A stretch of 64,000 nucleotides of DNA from Zeus faber (Eukaryota > Chordata > Actinopteri > Zeiformes > Zeidae): positions 24,333,322 through 24,397,321 of the forward strand of contig OY482853.1 of the NCBI GenBank assembly GCA_960531495.1. Direction: 5' to 3'. Positions within the stretch are counted from its first letter, which is position 1. Every line of letters starts with the position of its first letter. The translations under genes were made by a program, and so were the position numbers. Positions 1 to 9,873 of the stretch are shown piece after piece. The notes under the pieces are model-generated. The model was not told where the DNA came from. It made no database searches and saw only the letters and a list, made by a program, of their open reading frames with translations.

Positions 1-1280
1 AGCTGTGATGAAGTTTCTCTCTTTGCCTGAACCTTTGTAGGGAAATAACGACCGAGTTAATACAATATCATGTGATAGCGATATACATTTATTCAGTACC
101 GTAATAAATTATTAACTGAAGATTATACTATTTTTTTTTATGAAACAATGATGGAAACAACATGTAAAAAAGGATGAAGCTTGTTTTGAGAATATGGCAT
201 GAGGTTTAATGTGTTAACTGAAAGAAAATGAAACTCTTTAATGAACTGAAGTAGACATTATTTGAATATAGTTTATTTATTTTCAAGGCTCACTGCGTCT
301 GCGTTGTCTTTTTGCACACTACAAATACAAAGCAACAAACACATGCGTGAATCCCATGAGCTGTTTTCTAAATGCGTTGGACTTTTGCCTGAAGAAGGCA
401 TTAATGTGGAAAATATAATGACAACGAATTCTCAATGCCACAATAGGACAAACGTTGAATATCATATAATACATAAACACGTGGGCCCACGGGGGGAAAG
501 TAATAATCCTACAGGGTTGAAAGACCACCACTCTTCTGTGGCCTCGAGTCGAGGTTTATATGTAAAAACGACAGTAAAGTGAAGGATAATGGAAACTTGT
601 TTTCTTGGTTTCAAACACTAAACAAAGGTATTATAATGAATGTCCCTGGGAACGTGGTCCTTAGAGGCTAGGTGTGATCAAGGGGGGGAGATGTACTAAA
701 ACACAAAAAGGTATTATAATGAGTGGTGTGATACAGTCGTCTGCAAAGCTTGGAATTATACTGCAGTTGATAATGTGTAAAATTCTACGACAGACATAAT
801 TTGAATACAGATAATTTATATTTCTGCTTCCTTTAAACAAGTCTTTCTGCAGGATTCACAGAAATTAAGGCGGGAACACATTATGTTCACATAAGTGATT
901 TTTCACCAGTAGCAGTTTGTAACTTAATATACAAGAAATGCAGGACACGGATTATATTTCACAACAAAATATAAAAAGGAAGAAAAGCAGAAAACAAACA
1001 ATAAAAGCGTGACAAAAATAATCTAAAAATAAATTAACAAGATAAAACTTTAATAAGTATTTATTTGAACAATGCTGGCAAATGTGGAAACATGGGTGAT
1101 GGTGTCCTTTCAAAGCGATTGCCATCAAACCAGCGAGAGCAGCGGTTCCCGGTGCCAGACATCACTTAAGGGCTGGACTGGACGGCTATGCATGTCCATG
1201 GGCCATATCTTTGACACCCCTGTTCTTATGTGTTGTATCTCCTAAAAACCTTGCTCTCTCTACCATGAAACCATAAATGA

Positions 1281-1319
<39 letters not shown>

Positions 1320-1480
1320 TGTATTGCCGTTCTCGAATGGGAGGGGTAGATTAATTATGAAATTATTAATATATAATTATCAATATATATTATGTTATAA
1401 TTATTAATGCATTCTATATTATAATTATCAATATATATATATATATATATGATGAATCATTTAAAATAGTCGATTGAATC
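1..1480. other. Intergenic DNA upstream of srsf7
   Basis: No reading frame here resembles a known protein. The sequence is AT-rich and holds an (AC)n run at 1283-1317 and (AT)n tracts near 1360-1450. Around 1195-1221 the bases end in GACACCCCTG, which looks like the eroded end of a hAT-type repeat (CAGGGGTGTC on the other strand). Nothing else is supported. Confidence 0.6.
1283..1317. repeat. (AC)n microsatellite
   Basis: Uninterrupted AC dinucleotide run of about 35 bp. Confidence 0.95.
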
Positions 1481-1489
1481 AACAGGATC

Positions 1490-1807
1490 AGTGCGAGGGC
1501 CAAACCTGTGGGGGGCGCTGTGGCGTGGGCGGGGCTCCAGGCGGCCACGCCCCCTCCCGCCGACGCGTGGAAGTGCGCAGATGCGGAAGTGGCCGCGGGC
1601 TCCGCAGGGATTAGCGCCGTGCTGGTTAGCCTGGGCTAGCGCATTCAACCCGGCGGAGAGACGCGCGGACGCGGTGTGAACGTCCCGCACGTCGGAGGGC
1701 GAGAGAAGCCATTTGCGCAGGAACGGGCGAAGCGTTCGACGAGCACCCGCGTTCGGTCCCGGCTCGGCGGTCCCCGGTGGGAGTTGAGCGCGAAGCAGAG
1801 GAAGGAG
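1490..1807 (+). promoter_or_regulatory. srsf7: srsf7 CpG-rich promoter and probable 5' non-coding exon
   Basis: A sharp switch from AT-rich to very GC- and CpG-rich DNA starts near 1490. It includes a GC box (GGGCGGGG) at about 1527-1534. A purine-rich stretch ends at 1807 and is followed by a GTGAG donor at 1808. The next good acceptor is at 2919-2920, just before the coding start. This implies a first exon in the 5' UTR and an intron of about 1.1 kb. The transcription start itself is not resolved. Confidence 0.65.
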
Positions 1808-2369
1808 GTGAGAGGCTGGAGCCACCGCATGCGGCCGCCATTGTTTATGGGGGTTTCGAGTCACTTCTCAATGTGACCACAGAACACCGCCTCGTCGGGG
1901 TAGCCGCCTCGCGTCCTCGCCATTGCCGTACGCGTTAAATAGGCAGGTCGGCGTTGTTGTCTTAAACGTCGAAAGGAATTGTCTCGTTCGTCAGCTGGAT
2001 GTGTTCGTTTTCACACTCGTCCCGTTTCAGCGCCAAGTGAAACCGCTGTTGGTTTAGTGTGACGTCACTGCTGTTCGGTAAAATGACTTCCCAAATTACA
2101 CGAGCTCGTGCGGTCAACGGTCAAGTCATTTATACAAAATGTAATGTTGTGGTGTATTGGATTGGGGACTGTGCCATTGAAAGCGGATAAAATGCGAATT
2201 TCTGTCATGCGAAACGAGTGGTAAAGGGATTAAAGCCCACCAACTTTGGATCGCTAGCGATGGGTGTTTGATCGTCTTTTTATTTGTACAGTTAATGGCG
2301 TTCTATTTTTTTAGGGCCCTGCGTGGCGACACTGGGCCACATTGATGTTATCTCTAAAAGATTTTGAAA

Positions 2370-2405
<36 letters not shown>

Positions 2406-2930
2406 GATAATATCAAATATGGTCATAAATTACTTTTTGCAGATTTGAAAGCATATCCCCTGTAACCCAGCAGCAACTAAATTCGGAACTTATTGGGCAA
2501 TTTCATCACTTCAAGTTTTTTTTTTTTCATCTATATTAATTATTGTCAGAATTATCTTGCATTCCTTCTCATCACAACCAAACCCAAAACCCCAAGCTTA
2601 CCAGTGAACCCAAACCTCTAGTCTATGTCCTACCCCGTTTCTACCAATACCTTATTGAATAATAGAGGTGATGGTGAAACATCAGTCAGAATAAAATTGA
2701 CCTCTGATATTTGCGGACATCCTGTTTGTATCCACCCCCGATAGGTGTGACATGGTTATATAAATAGGTGATATAATTTAGCTACTATCCAGTGGTGGCA
2801 AGAACCTGTGGCGGCGTAATCCAAGTGGTTGCCTGTTACAACAGTCGTTCTGCAGCAATAAGAATAGTGATCCACAGAGCCGTGTAATAATGTGTTATTT
2901 TTTTCTTCTTCTCCCGACAGGTGGGGTGAG

Positions 2931-5900
2931 ATGTCGTACTATTCATCTTCCCGTAGTTCCTCCCGGGCCACTGACTGTAAAGTCTACGTCGGTGACCTGG
3001 GCAATGGTGCGGCCAAAGGGGAACTGGAAAGAGCGTTCAGCTACTATGGCCCGCTGCGAACTGTCTGGGTGGCCAGGAACCCGCCCGGGTTCGCCTTTGT
3101 GGAGTATGAAGATCCCAGAGATGCAGAGGATGCTGTGAAGGGCATGGATGGAAAGTGAGTCGCTGTATTTTAAGGACCACTTGTTCAGACACTGCTTGCT
3201 CATAGTACAAGCTCCATTCATTAAATTTTATTAGGGCTGCCCCCAAATAGTGGACCAAACGTTAGTCAACGAGAAGTCTTAGTGGTCACAGGGAGAAAAA
3301 AATGCATTAGTTCCCTGTAATACTGTGCTCACAATTTAATGTTATGTCACAACATTGAAGATGTAAACTTAAATTCACTTTCACCTTGTGTTGCCGCTGC
3401 ATGGCAGCAGACGACCAAATGCTTATTTTGAAGTCATTTCGCCAAGCGCTGCTCTGCCATCTCTGTGTACTCTTGCCTCTGTGCGTACGCAAGTGACATA
3501 AAGAACTGTATCGTAAGATATTGGCACAAAGCAGTATCGCTATGTCACAAATACGCAGAACTGCTTAACAGACAGATTATTATAACACTTGCCGATCTGC
3601 TACCGCACAGCGGCAATATAAGGTGAGGTTAGTTAAAGTTTACCTCTTCAATTTTGCAATTTGGATGAATTTTGATATTTTGCTTATTTGGCCTCTCGTG
3701 TGAATTTGAGAGCCCTGACAAACGCCTGCTTGCTGCGCCCTGCAGAGGCTTTACCGTGCGTTGTTCCTTTTTTAATGCAAACTTTTTATGGAGTATAAAT
3801 TAATAAATAAATATACATTTCTTTGTTGAATATAATGAGGGGTGTTTAAACTTAGACTAGTTGGCTAGTCTAAAAGTCTGAAAAAATATTGCGTATATTA
3901 GAAGAGCCTTTCGAAACTGTTAATCGCGTTCTTCAATAGCCAAATTGTATTTTAAATGCTCCGGTGGACCGGGTGGAGGCAGTGTCATGGTGCGCCCGAG
4001 CCCGGGGGTTGGTGGGGGAGGCGCAGCGAGTCTGCGGCCCCCAGAAACACGCCTAACGAGGGGAAGCCGGCACCAGGAAAACGATCTTCCGTACGCCACA
4101 TTTCAATGCAAATGATATCAATATCTTATATATAATAATTTAAATGCGTACATTGATAAAAATAATAATAGGGTCTAATCAGTTTAACCAATGTAATATT
4201 TAAATAGTGTTAACAAGCTTGCTTTGTGCGTACGGTGCTAAATTAAATTGTGTGTGTGTGTATCTTTCCTCCCCTCTTTTCCAGGCTCCTGTGTGGTTCT
4301 CGTATTCGTGTGGAAATGTCGACAGGCATGTCCAGAAAGGGCCGTGGTCGTCCCAGTCGACGCCATTTCGACCCCAATGACCGTTGCTACCAATGTGGGG
4401 ACCGGGGCCACTATGCTTATGACTGCTATCGCTTCAACAAGAGAGGGGGGGGAGGAGGAGGCGGTGGAGGACGTCGCAGCAGGTAAAACTGGCTTCTGGT
4501 TGTTGAACTCTTATTATAATGGTTTTGTTATTTTGTTTGATCTGTTCTGTATCAATAGTGATTTTTTTTTAATTTGTGTTTTTGCTTTATTCGCAGGTCT
4601 CGCTCCCGGTCCCACTCTCGGTCCAGGTCTCGGTCCAGGTCCAGGTCCAGGTCTCGGGGACGTCGCTACCGCTCTCGTTCTCGTAGCCGCAGCAACGGGC
4701 GGTAAGTTTCCGCCTGACATTTCGTGGTTGAATTGAAACACTGTACTCATCATTTGGACCGGATCGCGGCCAGTGTCTAATAATTCAGGTAGGAAGTTCA
4801 TGGCTGGGTTGTAACTCTTCAAAGATGGTGTTTCTTACCTGTGCTTGTTTCCGTCTCACCAGCCGCCACCGTTCTTCGTCCTACTCCAAGCGCAGAAGCA
4901 GGTAACGCTCATTTAATTCTATGGATTTACAGCGGTCACTCTCTACTTATCTGAGCTTCCTCAAGAGAAGACAGCTCTTGCTCTGTGTAATCTAAAGTGT
5001 ACGTCTTATACAGAGGAGAATTGTTAAGCTTTGCCCTAAGTGTTGGTCGCGCTTATCAAAACAAACTTTTGGTTCATTTACAGGTCTGGATCCCAAGCTC
5101 GCTCCAAGTCCCGGACTCCTGTGAGAAGGTGCGTTTTCTGCTCTCTGATGTTTTTCTCTTTAAAGAACATCGATCTACATGTTGCGCAGGCTTTCAGGCG
5201 ACAGACTCTGTGGCTACACAGGGACATCAAACTGAAGGTTTAAGATTGAATCATCAAAGTGTGTGTTAGTCATCTCGACAACCCAGCGTTGTTTTGTTTA
5301 GAAATGTTATCGCAAGAATATACAAATCTCAAATGCTCTGGAGTCGCCAATAACTATTGTTCTGTTGCCAAATACTGGTATTTTGAACCACAGTATTCAT
5401 TTTCAACCAATTGTGTTTAATGTTTTGAGTGAAACATTTGAACACAGGACGTCCTGTTATGCAGATGGAAGTTTTCCGGGGTTAAGATGTTTTCCTGGGG
5501 AACCGACTTCTTCCAGCCCTGACACAATACACACACAAACCGTCTGTTGAACCTTTGTTGTCAAATGTGACCGTTCCTCCGTGCCTGTTCTCCCAGCCGC
5601 TCCAGGTCTCGGTCTCGGTCCGGCTCTGGGCCTAGGAGACGTTCCGCCTCTCGGTCCCGCTCCCGTTCAGTCAGCCACAAGAGGAACAGGTACGCCCTCC
5701 ACTCTGCTTGCTCACAGACAGATTTAGGGTGTAAAGAAGTGCTATGTTTAACTCCTCCTGCCTCTAAATAGCATTACTCCTAATGGTTCTAGTATGTTCT
5801 AAAGGACTAAACACGGCACTGTAGGGGGAAGGTCTGTCTGTTTCTTCTTTTCCAGTGTTTTTAATTATTGCAGCCCAGAGTGTAACTAGCCTTAGAGTAA

Positions 5901-8103
5901 GTTGAGGTCAGATATGAGTTACTAGGCAAAAGAAAGGGGAAGCTTAGCCCTCTGCTTTAGCCTTGAACCGACCTGCCTCAGCCAGACCCCACCGCCCAGA
6001 CAAGGACGGCCGAACCGAGACCCTGCTGACCGGACACTGATGGGACCAGAGGACCCCTTCCACGTCAGCTGTTTGGCAGTAGTGGGCTGAAACGGGGGAG
6101 CTTTAGGGCATTTTGAGTTTGACAGGGAAAAGTAGTAAAAGTAAATTCAGAGCAGGAGGAAGGAGCCTCCCTTCCATGTGTTCTCTTCATCGCAGCAATG
6201 CTCTCTGAAACCTGTGAAGAGGACACGTGGAAGGGAGGCCAAAGTATTTCACCATTTTGGACTTAACTTTTCAGTCTAGTGAGTTTCAGTAAGCTCTTGA
6301 CACATCAGGACAGAAAATAGTATTGATTGAAAGAAAGAAAAGATGCATAATGGTAGACTATACTGCTTTCTAAATTTGGGTTTCTCAGACAGTGCAGGGC
6401 AGCACTCAGACAGCACTGCACCAGTGGTGTGACGTACATCTTTGCAGAACGGTTGTTTATGTTTCATATTTTCTTTAAAGCGTGTGGTGGGAGTCACCGC
6501 AGCTGATCCCAGGCCCAGGGTCTGCCAGCTGGCGGTGTGCACGGCCTGCGGGAGGGTGACTTAGCGCTGAACTGAGATCAGCCTCCGCCTGACGCTGGTG
6601 TTAGAGTGAAAGAGAGAGAGAGGTCGACCTGCCGACCGAGCCCTCCCTCCCCGCACTGAATGATCGGCCGTCTGTTCGACCGACGCACACGCTCAGACGA
6701 GATCAGTTGTTCTACTAGAGCCAGCCAGCCTTCAGCCTCCACACAGTTCAGAGTGCGACTACACCCTTTGTAAACCACTTTACCCACCTGCCAGCCCCCA
6801 ACCCTCCACCTGCCAGAGCTCACCGGGCCTCTGTCTTAGCTTCTGAAAGTGAGAGAATGAGAGCGCGCTGATGAGAGATCAGACGTCTTCAAGACCGAGT
6901 TGTAGTCATCCGTCCTTCAGTCCGTTCAGCCTTCGCTTCACTGTACTTGTTGTTTCTGCCACTGTCTCAAAGGTAAAAACCAAAATCCAGACCCCCTATC
7001 CCTTTTGACAAGGTTAGAAAAGTAACATGTCAGTGGTTCAAAAACAAAACATTTACCCAAGGGGAGCTGAACGCTAGTCGTTAGCGCTATGGTTGAACCT
7101 GACTAAGTATGCTGGCACATGAGTAAAAGTGAGGTGTACGTAATTCTAAAGTGATGATTTAAATGATACGTGAGATATTTATAAGAAATAAATGCTTTTA
7201 TGCTTAAACGGATACTCCAGTTTTTGGGGAAATTCCAAAGGAGCTAGGCTAGTTGATCCCCTTCGCTGCCTTGCATTTCACTAACATGGTTGGCGTGTAT
7301 TTTGTCTCTGTGCTGGACACACAGGGATTAAATTGGTATTTACCTTCTCGTCTGGACCTGGGGTCCCAGGTTCAGGTTTCCCCTAAAAAACTGGAGTATC
7401 TCTTTAGAATATATTTTGAACTGGTTTGACAATAGCCTTAACAACTATGTTCCAGTTTTAAAACTACAAATCAGGACAACCACCACTTATTTAAATGTTG
7501 GCTTTGGGAATGTAGTTTCTCCTTTTTGTTTCTTGGTGAAGAGCCATTAGTCCGCGGACCAAGTGTCTCGGCTGGTCCCGTGGGGCGTTAAAGCCAACCG
7601 CATGAATCCAAACTGTTAATCTCACGCTGATCAGTGTGTTTGTCAGGGCTTTGTCATTCATTTGGAGGAGAGTGATGAGTCGTTATTCAGTGGCGTGTTT
7701 CCAGCAGTGTCTGGTCTGGGACAGGTTTCCATATGAAAGACTAGACTCTAAAAGACCGCTAATCATTCTCTCTCCAAAAACACAAAGCAGTCTCCCTGGC
7801 TCACATACTTAAAAGATACCATGGGGTAGAAAACACGCAACTTTTAGAATTTTTACATCCCATAAGATAAGCTGCACAACCATAAGGCATTTATTTGAAA
7901 TGTATTATTATTGTTTGTTAGACAAGATACACGTTTTGGGTGGGGGCAGTTCAGATGAGTGCTTGGCGGAGGGGGGGTTGTTTTGTAGCTTGTTTTGATT
8001 GTTCTCTCATCCTCCGGCAGCATCATGAACCATGTACTTTTTCTGTTGCAGTCGTTCCCGATCAGCAAGTCGAGAGAGGAGCCCCACCCCGAAAGACGCC
8101 TGA
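2931..8103 (+). CDS. srsf7: Serine/arginine-rich splicing factor 7 (9G8-like)
   Basis: Nuclear SR protein that binds exonic enhancers, promotes splice-site use and supports mRNA export. Coding exons: 2931-3154, 4285-4482, 4597-4701, 4863-4901, 5084-5128, 5597-5689, 8052-8103. All introns are phase 2 and the product is 251 residues (human is 238). The RRM has RNP2 KVYVGDL (residues 17-23) and RNP1 around [13 protein letters not shown] zinc knuckle (C109, C112, H117, C122) is the mark that separates SRSF7 from SRSF3. A nine-glycine run near residue 130 precedes an RS/SR-dipeptide tail ending SPTPKDA. The start ATG lies ten bases inside exon 2, after an upstream non-coding exon. The last intron (5690-8051) is unusually long and may be regulatory. 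Identity rests on the RRM plus knuckle; whether it is an a or b paralogue cannot be told. Confidence 0.95.
3232..3895. mobile_element. Decayed hAT-like non-autonomous element in srsf7 intron
   Basis: The left end, TAGGGCTGCCCCCAAATAG at 3232-3250, is the same terminus as the element at 42165. A distal piece near 3857-3880 (GACTAGTTGGCTAGTC) resembles the CGACTAGTC-type inner ends of that family. The right terminus is not clear and no target duplication was found, so the end coordinate is approximate. Confidence 0.45.
5690..8051 (+). other. Long last intron of srsf7
   Basis: About 2.36 kb, against 115-470 bp for the preceding introns. It holds a possible stop-containing cassette exon (5855-5896), a perfectly paired hairpin (6165-6239), purine-rich stretches such as 6120-6165 and a MITE (7205-7406). 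SR-protein genes commonly keep long conserved introns with poison exons; applying that to this intron is inference. Confidence 0.5.
7205..7406. mobile_element. MITE-like inverted-repeat element
   Basis: The two ends are inverted copies: GGATACTCCAGTTTTTGGGG at the left against CTAAAAAACTGGAGTATC at the right, with a looser match reaching about 30 bp. The interior of about 140 bp has no coding capacity. It sits in the last intron of srsf7. The family is not recognised. Confidence 0.6.
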
Positions 8104-8113
8104 GCGCACCCCA

Positions 8114-8115
<2 letters not shown>

Positions 8116-8195
<80 letters not shown>
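8116..8195 (+). repeat. (AC)40 microsatellite in srsf7 3' UTR
   Basis: Eighty bases of uninterrupted AC starting 12 bases after the stop codon. In the transcript it reads (AC)40, the kind of CA repeat hnRNP L family proteins are known to bind. Confidence 0.95.
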
Positions 8196-8197
<2 letters not shown>

Positions 8198-9042
8198 CCT
8201 TATGCCCCCTGCCCCTCCCAACGCCTGCTTTGACAGCCTACGACGCATTGTTGTAACACACACACCGCACCCCATTAGAAGCCAGTCTGTTTTTCCATGG
8301 AGCTTTTTTTTTGTTTGTTTGTTTGTTTCGGGTTTTTCAGTCATTTCAGAGCTGTCTGTAGGGAACATAAACGGCAATGATTGTTTCACCAAAAACGACC
8401 TTGTGCAGTTGACTTTTAACAGTGATGAAGGCGGTGACTTGGTATACAATGTACTTCACTTGCAGCGGTACTCATTTAAGTATACCTGTAAGAACACCGC
8501 ATTGACCCTCTTGGTTTTAAATTATTGCCTAAATGCTCATTCTGAACTCAACCACAGATTCAGTTTTCCAGAGAAACCTTTTGTTTGTGGCGCTCACAAG
8601 AATGTTTTTATTTTTCCTCCCTCCTTTCATAACTGTAGTATCTTCATAAAGACTACTGTTCAGGGCAGAGTTTCTATAAACTCCCCATAACTTGGAATTG
8701 GTTAAATCTGGGACTAAAAACCATATACTGCTATGGTATTTGGAAAGAATTCTGATCCCAGCTTAGTTCTCTCTCGCAGTGGCTTCCCTGCGTATCTATG
8801 AATTTGCCCCATTACTCTCGCAGAGACTGATACTCTTGCATGGCGTCTGTTCTAATGCTGCACTACCCTCCTGCAGATGTTATCGGCTCTGGCTACTGAT
8901 TGGATTTTCCTTCGTTGTTGTTCCTGTATTGTTTTTTTTTTTCAGGCAATTTGCTCTAAAAGCTATAGAGTGATTTCTTTTTGTAAGGTCTTGGTTCTTT
9001 AATATTTGCTCTCCCTGGCTCATGAGTTCAGTTTTATTTTTG

Positions 9043-9048
9043 AATAAA
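9043..9048 (+). terminator. Poly(A) signal of srsf7
   Basis: Canonical AATAAA about 940 bases after the stop, followed by a GT/T-rich stretch (CTGTGGTATTGTTTTTTG), as expected downstream of a cleavage site. Confidence 0.6.
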
Positions 9049-9639
9049 TCTTAAACATGTCTGTGGTATTGTTTTTTGTTACTGAACAATATTAATGAGT
9101 GGATTTTTATGCCTGTGTTGTTGTTTTTTGGTCCTATTCTAGTTGTTTCTACGCAAGAACGCCCAGACAAATAATTTTACAAAGTCTGAATCTTACTACA
9201 ACAAAATGGAGCCTCTGGTGGACCTCGATAAAGCTTTCATTGCTAAAATATGAAATGGCTTACATTGCACTGTTAAAGATCTACATTTGGAAGACTCTGA
9301 AATATAAATGAGGGCCCAAAACTATGAACTCACACCGACCTTGTAACAGCCATGGTTTCTGCTGATACCACATACACTTAAAAACAAACCTTTGGCATTT
9401 GTTATATTTTGGGAAGAGCTTATAGGGGGAATCTAATGCCACAACCCATGATTGAGCCTCCTTGCATTCGTAGCGTCTCCTGGATCCTTAATAATTACAT
9501 GTCGATTCACGGGGCTGTGGAGGAGAAGCTGCGCGACGCGTTCGTCCTGTTTGCGTTCAAACCTGAACCACTGCGGCACGCACACGTCGTCCGCCCCCTT
9601 AGGCCCTCCCACGGCGCCGTCCTTTGGCTATCGCAACGA

Positions 9640-9873
9640 GTGACAGGGGTCTCGGCCAATGGGAGTGGGACTTGCAGCGCGGTGGGCGTGTTTATCGAGG
9701 CGCCTGTTCGACCTGCCATTGGTCCCGTCTCGTCGCCGCAGAGAGGGACGGGCGTGTGAGCCAATAGGGGTCCGACTTGCAGCCGGGGCAGCGTGGGAAG
9801 CCGAGCGGCGTGTTTCTTCACTTTTCGTCCATTTCCCTCCGTCACCACAACCATCCTTTTTAACCGGGACAAC
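9640..9873 (+). promoter_or_regulatory. hnrnpl: hnrnpl promoter with three CCAAT boxes
   Basis: GC-rich block just before the hnrnpl start. CCAAT occurs at 9656-9660 and 9761-9765, and its inverse ATTGG at 9718-9722, all within 110 bp. This is a typical NF-Y arrangement for a housekeeping promoter. The two forward CCAAT boxes sit in a duplicated module (CCAAT then GACTTGCAGC). Between srsf7's poly(A) site and 9640 the DNA is AT-rich and unremarkable. Confidence 0.6.

Larger units (their letters stand above)
8104..9070 (+). other. srsf7: srsf7 3' UTR
   Basis: Begins after the TGA at 8101-8103. It contains the long (AC)n run at 8116-8195 and ends shortly after an AATAAA at 9043-9048. The rest is AT-rich and non-coding; long frames through the AC run are repeat artefacts. 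Confidence 0.65.

Noticed and set aside
262-582. 106-residue plus-strand frame
   Set aside because: No recognisable domain, ordinary intergenic base composition, and an opposing frame overlaps it.
1457-1876. Overlapping Arg/Pro-rich frames on both strands
   Set aside because: CpG-rich promoter DNA produces long open frames; no family resemblance and no splice support.
4514-4822. Pro/Gly-rich minus-strand frame
   Set aside because: Antisense of the RS-repeat exon of srsf7.
7853-8690. Long frames on both strands across the AC run
   Set aside because: They exist only because AC/GT repeats lack stops. The region is the srsf7 end and 3' UTR.
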